40,463 nucleotides of DNA from positions 1 through 40,463 of the forward strand of contig CASEJM010000009.1 in assembly GCA_949288265.1 (NCBI GenBank). Reading direction: 5' to 3'. Each line of letters opens with the position of its first letter. Position 1 is the first letter of the stretch. Below are positions 8,144 to 16,937 of this stretch, one piece after another. This DNA comes from an uncultured Pseudomonadota bacterium. Its GTDB lineage: Bacteria > Pseudomonadota > Alphaproteobacteria > Rs-D84. A program made the translations under genes and the position numbers. The notes beneath the pieces were generated by a model that saw only the letters and a program-made list of their open reading frames with translations, ran no database searches and was not told the origin of the DNA.

Positions 8144-8172
8144 TTGAAAATTGCATTTAGTTTGTTCTATAA
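8144..8172 (+). promoter_or_regulatory. Promoter of the hydrolase-like gene and ruvB/tol run
   Basis: TTGAAA (8144-8149), a 17-base spacer and CTATAA (8167-8172) predict a plus-strand start near 8179, divergent from the minus-strand promoter at 8100-8129. Confidence 0.6.
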
Positions 8173-8212
8173 GTAACGATAGAAAAAGAGATATTAATTA
8201 AAGGCGAAAAAT

Positions 8213-8872
8213 ATGGTTGATATTATGATTGCCGGCGAGGCCGGAAATTTACATGCGGTTTATCATAAGTCAGATACTCCTGCTGCCCCGTTGGCGGTTG
8301 TGCTATCCGGTAATCCACGTCAGAAGTATCATATGAACGATCGTGTTGCTTACGCGATGTTTCGGGCGTTTATGGATATCGGATTTTCTGTTGTTCGTTT
8401 TAATTATAGAGGTGTAAATTATTCTGAAGGTGCAATCGGTACCACAACTGAAAATATGCTGGATATAGCAACGGTTATAGATTGGATTCAGAATAGAAAT
8501 GAAGATAGTGACCGTATCTGGTTGGCGGGTAATCAACTTGGGGCGTGGTACGTTTTACAGGCAATGATGCGACGCCCAGAAGTTTCTGGTTTTGCGCTGG
8601 TATCGCCTGACCCGTCTATTTCAGATTTTGCTTTCCTTTCTCCTCGCCCTAATCGTGGTTTGCTGTTACAGGGGGCAAATGAATCTGATGAAGCAAAAAG
8701 TTTTGCTACGCATTTAACCCAGATTTTGAAAAAACAGGCGCAAATAGATTTAGAAACTATACGCGTTAAAAATGCTGATGAGCATTATTCTCAACCAGCG
8801 GATTTACGTCAGATGTATAATGATTTAAAAGCATATGTTGGACGTGAAAATGCCGATAATAAATTATTGTAA
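8213..8872 (+). CDS. Alpha/beta-hydrolase fold protein lacking the nucleophile serine
   Basis: The 219-residue protein follows the pattern of the short COG2945-type alpha/beta hydrolases of proteobacteria. It has an early LSGNPRQKYHMNDRV segment where relatives carry a PHPxxGGxMxNxVV motif, the typical FNYRGVNYSEG strand-loop, and a C-terminal His191 (DEHYSQ). The nucleophile elbow, normally GxSxG, reads G106-N-Q108-L-G110; the codon at 8534-8536 is CAA, so Ser is replaced by Gln. The enzyme is therefore predicted to lack serine hydrolase chemistry, and may be a pseudoenzyme or binding protein. AAAGGCG precedes the ATG. ruvB follows after 8 bases, so it heads the plus-strand run. Confidence 0.8.
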   Translation: MVDIMIAGEAGNLHAVYHKSDTPAAPLAVVLSGNPRQKYHMNDRVAYAMFRAFMDIGFSVVRFNYRGVNYSEGAIGTTTENMLDIATVIDWIQNRNEDSDRIWLAGNQLGAWYVLQAMMRRPEVSGFALVSPDPSISDFAFLSPRPNRGLLLQGANESDEAKSFATHLTQILKKQAQIDLETIRVKNADEHYSQPADLRQMYNDLKAYVGRENADNKLL

Positions 8873-8880
8873 CATAAAAA

Positions 8881-9873
8881 ATGCAAAATAATACTGAACG
8901 TTTTTTTGATCCAAATATACCAGATGAAATTAGTGCGTCAATCAGACCGCATTCTTTAAGTGACTTCATCGGGCACGATGCATTAAAACAGAATTTGTCC
9001 GTGTTTATATCTGGTGCAAAGTCTCGTGGCGAGGCAATGGATCACGTATTGTTATACGGGCCACCGGGGTTGGGTAAAACCACGTTGGCGCATATTGTGG
9101 CTAATGAGTTAGGTACTAATTTTCGTGCGACTGCTGCACCCATGCTAACAAAACAAGGGGATTTAGCGGCAATATTGACGTCTTTGGAACCGATGGATGT
9201 TTTGTTTATTGATGAAATACATCGTTTGCCAACGGCAATAGAAGAAGTTTTATATTCGGCTATGGAGGACTTTAAACTTGATATTATGTTGGGTGAAGGT
9301 CCTTCTGCCAAAAGCGTTCGTATTGATTTACCTCCCTTTACGCTTGTCGGGGCAACAACAAGAACAGGTTTGTTATCCAATCCGTTACGTGATAGATTTG
9401 GTATTGATTTACGTTTGTCTTTTTATTCTTCTGATGATTTGGCTCGCATAATTATGCGTAGTGCTAAAATATTAGGAACACCAATCGATGAAATTGGTGC
9501 GCATATGTTGGCAAAAAGTGCGCGCGGAACACCACGTATTGCTAATCGGTTATTAAAAAGGGCTCGTGATTTTGCGGCAGCTCTTGGACGTAACGTAATT
9601 TCTGCAGATACGATAAAGACGACTTTGGTACAATTACATATTGACGATAGTGGTTTAGATGAATTAGACCGTGAATATATGATGGCAATAATTCGTAATT
9701 ATGCCGGTGGACCGGTCGGTATAGAAAATCTTGCTGCGGCCCTGTCGGAGCCCGCTGATACCATAGAAGACGTTATTGAACCGTATTTGATGCAGTTAGG
9801 GTTTATTCAACGTACACCGCGTGGGCGCATTGTAACAGATGCGGGGTACGCACATTTAGGTTTAGTAAAATAA
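8881..9873 (+). CDS. ruvB: Holliday junction branch-migration ATPase RuvB
   Basis: RuvB is the hexameric AAA+ motor that, with RuvA, drives branch migration at Holliday junctions. The 330 residues have the Walker A motif GPPGLGKTT (about 60-68), Walker B FIDEIHR, the sensor/arginine-finger region [15 protein letters not shown] and the C-terminal winged helix ending [19 protein letters not shown]. Length and motifs are normal. Only 8 bases separate it from the previous stop and no clear Shine-Dalgarno is visible, suggesting coupling. Usual neighbours ruvC and ruvA are not upstream in this window. Confidence 0.98.
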   Translation: MQNNTERFFDPNIPDEISASIRPHSLSDFIGHDALKQNLSVFISGAKSRGEAMDHVLLYGPPGLGKTTLAHIVANELGTNFRATAAPMLTKQGDLAAILTSLEPMDVLFIDEIHRLPTAIEEVLYSAMEDFKLDIMLGEGPSAKSVRIDLPPFTLVGATTRTGLLSNPLRDRFGIDLRLSFYSSDDLARIIMRSAKILGTPIDEIGAHMLAKSARGTPRIANRLLKRARDFAAALGRNVISADTIKTTLVQLHIDDSGLDELDREYMMAIIRNYAGGPVGIENLAAALSEPADTIEDVIEPYLMQLGFIQRTPRGRIVTDAGYAHLGLVK

Positions 9874-9883
9874 AGGGAAAGTT

Positions 9884-10390
9884 ATGCAAGGTATAGATAG
9901 AGCAAGAATTTTTATTCCTTATTCAATAGATTATAATTTAAAAAATAGATCATATGGAAGAACTCGTTTTTTGGGTGGCGATGAAATAATGTATGAAATG
10001 TATAAATATTTAGGCGCTAATTCCGACGATTACAATAAGTATGAGAATTTTTATAAAATATTATCGTTAACATATAATATGGATTTGTCTAAATTACCGG
10101 CTGTCAGACCATACATAAGTTATGTCGACTATGTAAAAGAATACAAAGGTACGAATATCGAGAAAGACAATTTGGCAATTGAAAATTTAAAACGTAATAA
10201 TGTTTTGATTATAAAAGATTCAGAAGAACGTGAATTTATAGAGCATGTACATTTTAATTTTATTGGGGAAAATCTGGGAGTGCGTAAATTTGAATACAAG
10301 AAACAAATACCGCAAAGATTTTTAACTTTAAAAGATAAAGAAATTGTAAATATCATGCGTCAAATGGCGGTTGTTTCTTATTCTCGTTAA
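9884..10390 (+). CDS. Hypothetical cytoplasmic protein inserted between ruvB and ybgC
   Basis: This 168-residue protein is not recognised. It has no signal peptide or membrane segment, is rich in Tyr, Asn, Lys and Ile, and is visibly more AT-rich than ruvB before it. AAAGGGA lies about 8 bases before the ATG, and spacing (10 bases to ruvB, 13 to ybgC) indicates that it is translated within the operon. In many alphaproteobacteria ybgC follows ruvB directly, so this gene looks like an insertion. A late acquisition or a lineage-specific orphan is the simplest reading. Confidence 0.7.
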   Translation: MQGIDRARIFIPYSIDYNLKNRSYGRTRFLGGDEIMYEMYKYLGANSDDYNKYENFYKILSLTYNMDLSKLPAVRPYISYVDYVKEYKGTNIEKDNLAIENLKRNNVLIIKDSEEREFIEHVHFNFIGENLGVRKFEYKKQIPQRFLTLKDKEIVNIMRQMAVVSYSR

Positions 10391-10403
10391 TATAGGATAA
10401 AAA

Positions 10404-10781
10404 ATGAAAATTCATAAATTCCCGTTCGCTATTGCGTATGCAGATACAGATGCAGGAGGTATCGTCTATCATGGGCGTTATATAGAAATTGCTGAGCGAG
10501 CTCGGATGGATGTCTTGCGTGGTATGAAATTTCCAGATGGTGATGTTGGGTTTGTAGTTCGCGATTTAAAAATTCGTTATGTTCGGCCGTTGTTTCTTGC
10601 AGATATGGTAGAGGTTGAAACTGTTGTAATTAAAATGGGGGCGGCGTCATTGTCTGTTGAACAAAAGTTCGTGAAAGACGGTGAAATTTGTGCTATACTA
10701 TACGCAACTGCGGCATATATAGGGGGAAATTTACAACCTAAGCGTATACCAGAAAGTGTCGCCAAATTATTCAGAGAATAA
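10404..10781 (+). CDS. ybgC: Tol-Pal system-associated acyl-CoA thioesterase
   Basis: This hotdog-fold thioesterase (125 residues) is encoded first in tol-pal operons; the E. coli homologue hydrolyses acyl-CoA or acyl-ACP. The active-site motif YADTDAGGIVYHGRYIEIAE is near the N-terminus, with the catalytic Asp in DTD and the helix entry VYH as in the 4-hydroxybenzoyl-CoA thioesterase family. The length is typical. It lies 13 bases after the unknown gene and 26 before tolQ, in the standard order. Confidence 0.95.
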   Translation: MKIHKFPFAIAYADTDAGGIVYHGRYIEIAERARMDVLRGMKFPDGDVGFVVRDLKIRYVRPLFLADMVEVETVVIKMGAASLSVEQKFVKDGEICAILYATAAYIGGNLQPKRIPESVAKLFRE

Positions 10782-10807
10782 ATTTTATAAAATAAAGGGT
10801 AAAAATT

Positions 10808-11308
10808 ATGACTAATACGTTTTCTTTGTTAACGTTATTTACTGGGGATTTTATGACTTTATTTATATCCTTGGTTTTGGTATTTGGCAGCATTATGTCG
10901 TGGGCGATAATAATAGAAAAAATTCGTCTTTGGCGACTTCAGAAAAAAAATCCTATTCAAATAAAAAGTAGCGATAATTTATCTGTTGTTGCAGATAAAT
11001 TAATACGACCGTTTGATAGAAATTTGTGGTTTTTGTCTATGGTTTCGTATGTTTCTCCTTTCATAGGTTTGTTTGGAACAATTTGGGGTGTTATGGATTC
11101 TTTTGCGTCGATTGGCGTAAATCAGTCTGTTTCTATTGGGGTAATTGCACCTGGATTGGCAACAGCTTTGGGGACAACTGCCTTGGGATTGATTGCGGCC
11201 GTACCTGCGGCAATTGCCTATCAGTATTTCAGCAAAAAATCTGATGATTTGTACGATAATTTAATTGAAACGTGCAAAGAGATGAAAGACACTAGGTCAA
11301 AAAAATAA
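10808..11308 (+). CDS. tolQ: TolQ proton-channel subunit, unusually short
   Basis: TolQ is the inner-membrane subunit that, with TolR, couples proton flow to outer-membrane constriction through TolA. The 166 residues show TM1 (about 12-38), a cytoplasmic loop, TM2 in SPFIGLFGTIWGVMDSF (about 83-105) and TM3 in LGTTALGLIAAVPAAIAYQY. TolQ is usually about 230 residues; here the cytoplasmic loop is about 40 residues instead of roughly 100, while the channel helices are well kept. ExbB or MotA relatives are alternatives, but the ybgC-tolQ-tolR-tolA order favours TolQ. Confidence 0.92.
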   Translation: MTNTFSLLTLFTGDFMTLFISLVLVFGSIMSWAIIIEKIRLWRLQKKNPIQIKSSDNLSVVADKLIRPFDRNLWFLSMVSYVSPFIGLFGTIWGVMDSFASIGVNQSVSIGVIAPGLATALGTTALGLIAAVPAAIAYQYFSKKSDDLYDNLIETCKEMKDTRSKK

Positions 11309-11326
11309 TCAATCGGAGACTTAATA

Positions 11327-11731
11327 ATGTCGCGCAGAAGATTTAGAAATTCAGATGCTAGTATATCTTTGACACCGATGATAGACATTATGACGGTGTT
11401 ACTTGCGGTATTTATGGTAACTACCCCTATGCTAACAACTGGAATTGATTTAAATTTACCAAAGGCAGGAAATTCTGCTTTGACTGGTAATGATCATGCC
11501 GTTCAGATAAGTGTGGATAAAAACGGTCACTACTATGTCGGAAAAACAGAAATGTCGATGAATGACGCCGTCGCAAAGGTTGTTGCAATGCGTGGTGAAA
11601 ATTCAGATTTGACGATAATGATAAATGGTGACGCTGCTGCAGATTATGGCGCCGTTATGTCAATTATGGGTAAGTTAAAAAGTGCAGGTTTTCAAAAAGT
11701 CGGCTTACGTACTCAGTTAGATATTGAATGA
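11327..11731 (+). CDS. tolR: TolR channel/periplasmic subunit
   Basis: The 134-residue protein has a short basic N-terminus (MSRRRF), one transmembrane helix containing the essential proton-carrying Asp in TPMIDIMTVLLAVFMV, and a periplasmic domain typical of ExbD/TolR. It works with TolQ and TolA at the inner membrane. CGGAGA precedes the ATG, and its last codons overlap the tolA start by 4 bases (ATGA), showing translational coupling. Confidence 0.95.
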   Translation: MSRRRFRNSDASISLTPMIDIMTVLLAVFMVTTPMLTTGIDLNLPKAGNSALTGNDHAVQISVDKNGHYYVGKTEMSMNDAVAKVVAMRGENSDLTIMINGDAAADYGAVMSIMGKLKSAGFQKVGLRTQLDIE

Positions 11732-12501
11732 AAATAATGAATTTAGGTAATAGATTTTCATCAGAAAATTTTTTGATGTCTGTATGTGGGCACTTGGTAT
11801 TAGTTGCAATAATGCTAACTTCTTTTTCGTTAGTGGTTGATCGCGCAATGTTAGTCGCACCAGATAGAATAGAAATTTTAGAAATAGATTTAAGTTCCGT
11901 CCGCGTTAGTGGGGATGAAACCATATTACATAACGTGAACGAAGATGCGGAACCTGAACCAGAAATAGAAGCTGAAAAAAAAGCTTCTGTTACACCAGAA
12001 CCTATAGAAGAAGTGTCTGATGAACCCATTGTTGTCCCCAGTTTGGTTGAGAATGTTAAGCCAAAGATCCCTGAACCGGTTGTAAAACCAGTTGAAAATC
12101 AAGACGCGACAGATAAAAAAGAAGAGACGCCAAAAAAGAAAAAGACAGTTGTTCGTGTTAATCGTGAGGTTGTGTCTTTAGATAGAACTTTGACTGTTTC
12201 TGTTGTGGACGCTTTACGTGTAGCGATGACTCGTTGTTGGAATGTAGATACGAAACGCCCAGATATATCAGATATTAGGGCTGTGGCTCATTTGATCATG
12301 CGACGTAACGGCACTGTGCGAGATGTTTGGTTTGAATCGGCGGCGCGTGCAGAAACTGATCCTGCCTTTGCGTATGTTCTGGATACAATACGTACAGCCA
12401 TAGAAGTATGTCAGCCCTTTAAAATGTTGCCCGCCGGGGAATTTGATAAATGGGAAAAAATCCAGTTGACTTTCTATCCGACCCAAGGAAAAGTCATGTA
12501 A
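11728..12501 (+). CDS. tolA: TolA-like envelope-spanning protein
   Basis: The 257-residue product has an N-terminal transmembrane anchor (about 12-35), a Glu/Pro/Lys-rich periplasmic stalk (about 75-145) and a C-terminal globular domain (about 150-257) typical of alphaproteobacterial TolA: a conserved Cys-Trp (MTRCWN) early and a second Cys before PFKMLP, which could form a disulfide. It would link TolQR to the outer membrane. tolB and pal normally follow but are absent here; dnaE comes next after 120 bases. Confidence 0.9.
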   Translation: MKIMNLGNRFSSENFLMSVCGHLVLVAIMLTSFSLVVDRAMLVAPDRIEILEIDLSSVRVSGDETILHNVNEDAEPEPEIEAEKKASVTPEPIEEVSDEPIVVPSLVENVKPKIPEPVVKPVENQDATDKKEETPKKKKTVVRVNREVVSLDRTLTVSVVDALRVAMTRCWNVDTKRPDISDIRAVAHLIMRRNGTVRDVWFESAARAETDPAFAYVLDTIRTAIEVCQPFKMLPAGEFDKWEKIQLTFYPTQGKVM

Positions 12502-12621
12502 AATTCTAAATAAACTTTGGTTTTTCTGTTAAGAAAATTTAATTTTGTCCAGTTAAATAAATATAAATATTTTTTTATTTTGCGGTTGCTCTAGCGACGT
12601 TTTTTTTGCTATCGTGCCGGT
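12502..12621 (+). promoter_or_regulatory. tolA-dnaE intergenic region with possible leaderless promoter
   Basis: This 120-base AT-rich gap has no clear tolA terminator. TTGCTC (12586-12591), a 16-base spacer and GCTATC (12608-12613) form a possible weak promoter whose start would lie near 12620, next to the dnaE ATG at 12622. No Shine-Dalgarno is visible before that ATG, so a leaderless mRNA is possible. Weak evidence. Confidence 0.3.
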
Positions 12622-15600
12622 ATGGAAAATCAATTCGTTCATCTTCGTACGCATTCCAGAATTTCTATTGGTGCAGGAACACTAAAAATTAAGCAAATTC
12701 CGGATTTGTGTGTAAAAAACAATATGACAGCGTGCGCATTGACTGATACGAATATGATGTCTGGTTGTGCAGAATTTTCGGATGTAATGCCAAAAAATAA
12801 GATACAACCAATAATAGGTATAGAAATTACTTTAAATCATCATCATAATGCGGACCCTAAAATATTACGCGCGAATTCGCTTTCTAGGATAGTTTTGTTG
12901 GCGCAGAACCATGATGGTTATTTGAATTTATGCGAACTAAGTCGGGTAATGTATATGCGTCAGGATAATCATCATCTGGGACCATACATAACATTTGATG
13001 AGTTAAGTAAGAATTCTTTGGGATTGATTTGTTTGTCTGGTGCGCAAACGGGGCCTATTGGTATGGCAATATTGAATAATCAGGGAAATCTGGCTTGTCA
13101 ATATGCGCAGCAATTTCTGGATGTTTTCGGTAACCGTTTTTACATAGAAATTCAACGGCATGGTTTGACGGAAGAAATAAAGACAGAGCCAGAATTTTTA
13201 AAAATCGCACTGGAAAAAAACATACCTATAGTTGCAACAAATGATGTGGTTTTTGCTACACCGCACGATTATGAGGCAGAAGATGCTTTAAGTTGCGTTT
13301 TAGGGCAAACAAAGGTTATTGATCCTGATCGCCCGCGTAAATCATCCGAGCAATATTTTAAGACTGCAGATGAAATGGCAGAGCTGTTTTCAGATTTACC
13401 AGAAGCCATAGAAAACACAGTTGCAATTGCCAAAAGATGCGGTTTTATGGTGAATGTTCATGAAAAACCTTTATTGCCTAGGTTTGGTAATGATCTGGAA
13501 CAAGAATGTCAGATGTTACGGGAACATACTATGACTGGTTTGGCAAAGAAACTAAAACAGCACGGTATAAAAGATACTAAGCCGTATTATGAACAGGCTG
13601 AATTTGAACTGGGGGTCATAATTAATATGGGATTCCCAGGGTACTTTCTTATAGTTGCAGATTATATTGATTGGTGTCGGAAAAATGATATTTTGACGGG
13701 GCCCGGACGTGGTTCGGGTGCAGGTTCTATTGTTGCGTGGGCTTTGGGAATTACGCATGTTAATCCGTTGAAATATGGTTTGTTGTTTGAGCGTTTCTTA
13801 AATCCTGATCGTATTTCTATGCCCGATTTTGACGTCGATTTTGAACCAACCGGAATTGAACGAGTTTTGGCTTATATATGTGATAAATATGGCCATGATT
13901 CAGTGTGTCGTATAATTACGTTTGGTAGTTTACAGGCGCGTGGGGCGATTCGTGATATAGGACGAGTTTATGGCATCCCCTACTCTAAATCTGATAGGTT
14001 ATCTAAGCTTATACCCCAAGACGCAAAAACTTTGAAAGATGCTGTTGGCGCGTCACCAGAAATTCAAGAAGTTTTACGTTCTGATGAAGATATGAACAAG
14101 GTTGTTACAATCGCAGAAGAGTTAGAGGGTTCTTTGCGTAATCTTGGGCAACACGCCTGCGGAGTGGTTATTGGTGACAGACCTACAACAAAAATTGCGC
14201 CGGTTTATCGTGACCCTGCAAATGCTTTGCCGTCATGTCAGTTTGATGGGCATTATCTGGAATCTGCAGGTTTGATTAAGTTTGACTTTTTGGGGTTAGA
14301 AACTTTGGCTGTGCTGAAGTATGCAATTAAACTAATTCAGCAGACGCGCGGTATAAATATAGATCTGGACAAAATACCAACAGACGATGAAAAAACTATG
14401 AAGCTGTGGCAATCTGGAATGACAGAAGGAATATTCCAATTTGATGCCCCTTTTGTGCAGCAGACTTTGCGTAAAATGCACCCCACAAATTTTCTAGAAA
14501 TTTCTGCTTTGAATGCACTTAATCGCCCAGGACCAATTGCTTTTATTCCGCAGTTCATTGCCCGTATGCATGGCGAAGAAAAGGTTGAATATGTACACCC
14601 TAAGGCGGAACCTATATTAAAAGAAACTTATGGCATCATTGTTTATCAGGAACAGGTTATGCAGTTAACGCGTGCACTGGCTGGTTTTACTCGTGGGCAA
14701 TCTGATAACGTGCGAAAGGCTATGGGTAAAAAAATTGCCAAGATGTTGGACGAATTAGAAGGCAAATTTTATGAAGGTTGTGAAAAAGAAAAAACATTAA
14801 ATCGCGAAGAAGCAAAAGATTTGTGGGAAAAATTCAAAGAATTTGCTAAATATGCTTTTAATAAATCGCACGCCATTGCTTATTCGATTGTTGCTAATCA
14901 GTGCGCGTATTTAAAGGCTAATTATACCCCAGAATTTTTGGCGGCATCTATGTCAAGTAATTTAAATGATACGGATCAATTGGCATTGTTTGTAGATGAC
15001 GCTAAGTCAAATTTTGGTATACAAATTGTTGCCCCAGATATAAATGAAAGTGAGTCTTTGTTTACCGTACGAAACGGAAAAATAATATACGCGTTAGCGG
15101 CAATTAAAGGTGTTGGAACCGTTGCGACAGATGCCATAGTCGCAGAAAGAAATACGAACGGGAAGTTTAAAAATTTAACCGATTTTGCAAAACGTTGTGC
15201 ACCAATTATAAATAAAAGAATATTGGAAGCGTTCGCAAAAGTTGGGGTTTTGGACTCCTTGGAACCTAATCGTGCGGCAATATTTATGAATGCAGACGCG
15301 ATATTATCTTACGCCTCAAAATCTAAGGACGGTGCTAATTCTTTGTCGTTATTTGCAAATACCATAGAGGATGACGTTACTGAAGATAGGTTGAAAAAGA
15401 ATTTACCACATACATCACCGTGGACATTTGCGCAACGTCTGGAAAATGAATTATCTGCTCTTGGCTTTTATATATCGGCGCATCCCCTTGATCAGTATAA
15501 GCATCTTATTGCTCGTGCTAAATTAGCTACCAGTGCTACTTTGGTAAGTTTAGGAGATAGAAAACAGGTACAAATTGCCGCGACCGTAAGTTCTTTTTCT

Positions 15601-16035
15601 CGTCGTCGTACTAAGGCTGGTAAAGAGATGATAACGATAAATGCATCGGATAGTTATGGTAATATTGATGCGGTCGCTTTTGGGCAGAATTCGTCAGAAT
15701 TTGCACAAATTTTGTCTAATGAGACATTGGTTTTGATTTCAGGTAAGACTTCATGCCGTGATGATAGAGTTTCTATTTTTGTTGATTCCATTATACCGCT
15801 TACGCAATGGGTTGCCAGAATAGCAAAGAAAATTACTTTAGAGATATATAACGGAAACGTTTTACCAGATGTAAAAAAAGCAATTACGGCGTTACCATCA
15901 GGTAAGACGAAAGTTGTATTAAATCTTCATGCGGGTGATAAGGTGGCTTCTATGGTTCTGCCTGGTGGAGTTGAGTTAGGAGAAACAACAGCAAATGATT
16001 TCATTAATTTAGGAATAAGGGTTGAAATAGAATAA
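12622..16035 (+). CDS. dnaE: DNA polymerase III alpha subunit
   Basis: This is the replicative polymerase (1137 residues, slightly under the usual length). An N-terminal PHP domain (HLRTHSRIS; ALTDTNMMSG) is followed by the polymerase core with catalytic Asp402 and Asp404 in PDFDVDFE, a third-Asp region near KFDFLGLETL, the helix-hairpin-helix segment (about 830-870, IKGVGTVATDAIV) and an OB-fold domain near 990. In the PHP domain the position that is metal-binding His in many PHP enzymes is Thr (TDTN), so nuclease activity is unlikely and a separate epsilon subunit is expected. The stop overlaps the rsmH start as TAATG. Confidence 0.97.
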   Translation: MENQFVHLRTHSRISIGAGTLKIKQIPDLCVKNNMTACALTDTNMMSGCAEFSDVMPKNKIQPIIGIEITLNHHHNADPKILRANSLSRIVLLAQNHDGYLNLCELSRVMYMRQDNHHLGPYITFDELSKNSLGLICLSGAQTGPIGMAILNNQGNLACQYAQQFLDVFGNRFYIEIQRHGLTEEIKTEPEFLKIALEKNIPIVATNDVVFATPHDYEAEDALSCVLGQTKVIDPDRPRKSSEQYFKTADEMAELFSDLPEAIENTVAIAKRCGFMVNVHEKPLLPRFGNDLEQECQMLREHTMTGLAKKLKQHGIKDTKPYYEQAEFELGVIINMGFPGYFLIVADYIDWCRKNDILTGPGRGSGAGSIVAWALGITHVNPLKYGLLFERFLNPDRISMPDFDVDFEPTGIERVLAYICDKYGHDSVCRIITFGSLQARGAIRDIGRVYGIPYSKSDRLSKLIPQDAKTLKDAVGASPEIQEVLRSDEDMNKVVTIAEELEGSLRNLGQHACGVVIGDRPTTKIAPVYRDPANALPSCQFDGHYLESAGLIKFDFLGLETLAVLKYAIKLIQQTRGINIDLDKIPTDDEKTMKLWQSGMTEGIFQFDAPFVQQTLRKMHPTNFLEISALNALNRPGPIAFIPQFIARMHGEEKVEYVHPKAEPILKETYGIIVYQEQVMQLTRALAGFTRGQSDNVRKAMGKKIAKMLDELEGKFYEGCEKEKTLNREEAKDLWEKFKEFAKYAFNKSHAIAYSIVANQCAYLKANYTPEFLAASMSSNLNDTDQLALFVDDAKSNFGIQIVAPDINESESLFTVRNGKIIYALAAIKGVGTVATDAIVAERNTNGKFKNLTDFAKRCAPIINKRILEAFAKVGVLDSLEPNRAAIFMNADAILSYASKSKDGANSLSLFANTIEDDVTEDRLKKNLPHTSPWTFAQRLENELSALGFYISAHPLDQYKHLIARAKLATSATLVSLGDRKQVQIAATVSSFSRRRTKAGKEMITINASDSYGNIDAVAFGQNSSEFAQILSNETLVLISGKTSCRDDRVSIFVDSIIPLTQWVARIAKKITLEIYNGNVLPDVKKAITALPSGKTKVVLNLHAGDKVASMVLPGGVELGETTANDFINLGIRVEIE

Positions 16036-16880
16036 TGAAGCATATTCCAGTATTATTAGATTCTGTAATGCAGGCTTTGGGAAATATAAAAGGCAAGAAA
16101 ATTGTTGATGCAACATTTGGTGCCGGTGGATATTCTAGGGCTTTTTTAAATGCGGGGGCCAAAGTAGTCGCTTTTGATCGTGACCCCAATGTTTTTTCTG
16201 ATGCAGAAAAAATGCTTACAGAATTTAAGGGAAATTTTGAATTTATACCTAGTTCTTTTTCTGGTATTGCAGAATTACCGGAGGTATATGATGCAATAGT
16301 ATTTGATTTAGGGATTTCTTCTATGCAAATAGATGTGCCCGAGCGCGGTTTTTCTTTCCGTTGGGATGGACCACTTGATATGCGTATGGCAGGAGTGGGC
16401 ATGTCGGCTTTCGATTTAATTAAAAATTCATCTGTTGAGGATCTTGTAAGTATATTAAAAAATTACGGTGATGTAAAAAAGGCGGGCGTTTTAGCCAAAG
16501 CTATAAAAGCAAAACTTCCAAAAACAACTTTTGAATTAAAAGAATTAATTCATGACCAACGTGATGTTGCACCCGTCTTTCAAGCGCTTCGTATCGCAGT
16601 TAACGATGAAATGGGAGAATTAACAAGGGCTTTAGCGGTTGTACCCGAAAAGTTAAATGTCGGTGGTAAATGTATATGTGTAACCTTTCATTCGATTGAA
16701 GATAGAATTGTAAAAAATACTTTTAGACAATGGACAACTCCGTCAGGAGACCCTAGGTTGCCGGTACTTACAGAGGCTGCTTTTATTAAAATTAAAACGG
16801 CGACCCCGTCAGATGAAGAATTAGAAAAAAATATGCGTGCGCGTAGTGCTCATATGCGAGGTGTGATAAAATCATATTGA
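16035..16880 (+). CDS. rsmH: 16S rRNA (cytosine1402-N4)-methyltransferase
   Basis: RsmH (formerly MraW) uses SAM to methylate C1402 in the ribosomal P site. The 281-residue protein starts with the family HIPVLLDSVMQAL, has the SAM-binding ATFGAGGYSRAFL and VVAFDRDP, then DLGISSMQID and CVTFHSIEDRIVK. It normally opens the division and cell-wall gene cluster, but here it is coupled to dnaE (one-base overlap) and no ftsL or ftsI follows, so that cluster is broken or elsewhere. Confidence 0.97.
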   Translation: MKHIPVLLDSVMQALGNIKGKKIVDATFGAGGYSRAFLNAGAKVVAFDRDPNVFSDAEKMLTEFKGNFEFIPSSFSGIAELPEVYDAIVFDLGISSMQIDVPERGFSFRWDGPLDMRMAGVGMSAFDLIKNSSVEDLVSILKNYGDVKKAGVLAKAIKAKLPKTTFELKELIHDQRDVAPVFQALRIAVNDEMGELTRALAVVPEKLNVGGKCICVTFHSIEDRIVKNTFRQWTTPSGDPRLPVLTEAAFIKIKTATPSDEELEKNMRARSAHMRGVIKSY

Positions 16881-16906
16881 CCTAGTTGTATGATTTTTTG
16901 TACGAT
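16877..16906 (+). promoter_or_regulatory. Promoter of the CPVC membrane protein gene
   Basis: TTGACC (16877-16882, overlapping the rsmH stop), an 18-base spacer and TACGAT (16901-16906) predict a start near 16913, about 25 bases before the ATG at 16938. Confidence 0.5.
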
Positions 16907-16937
16907 AAAAAAAACAAATAAAAACTGGAGTTTGATT

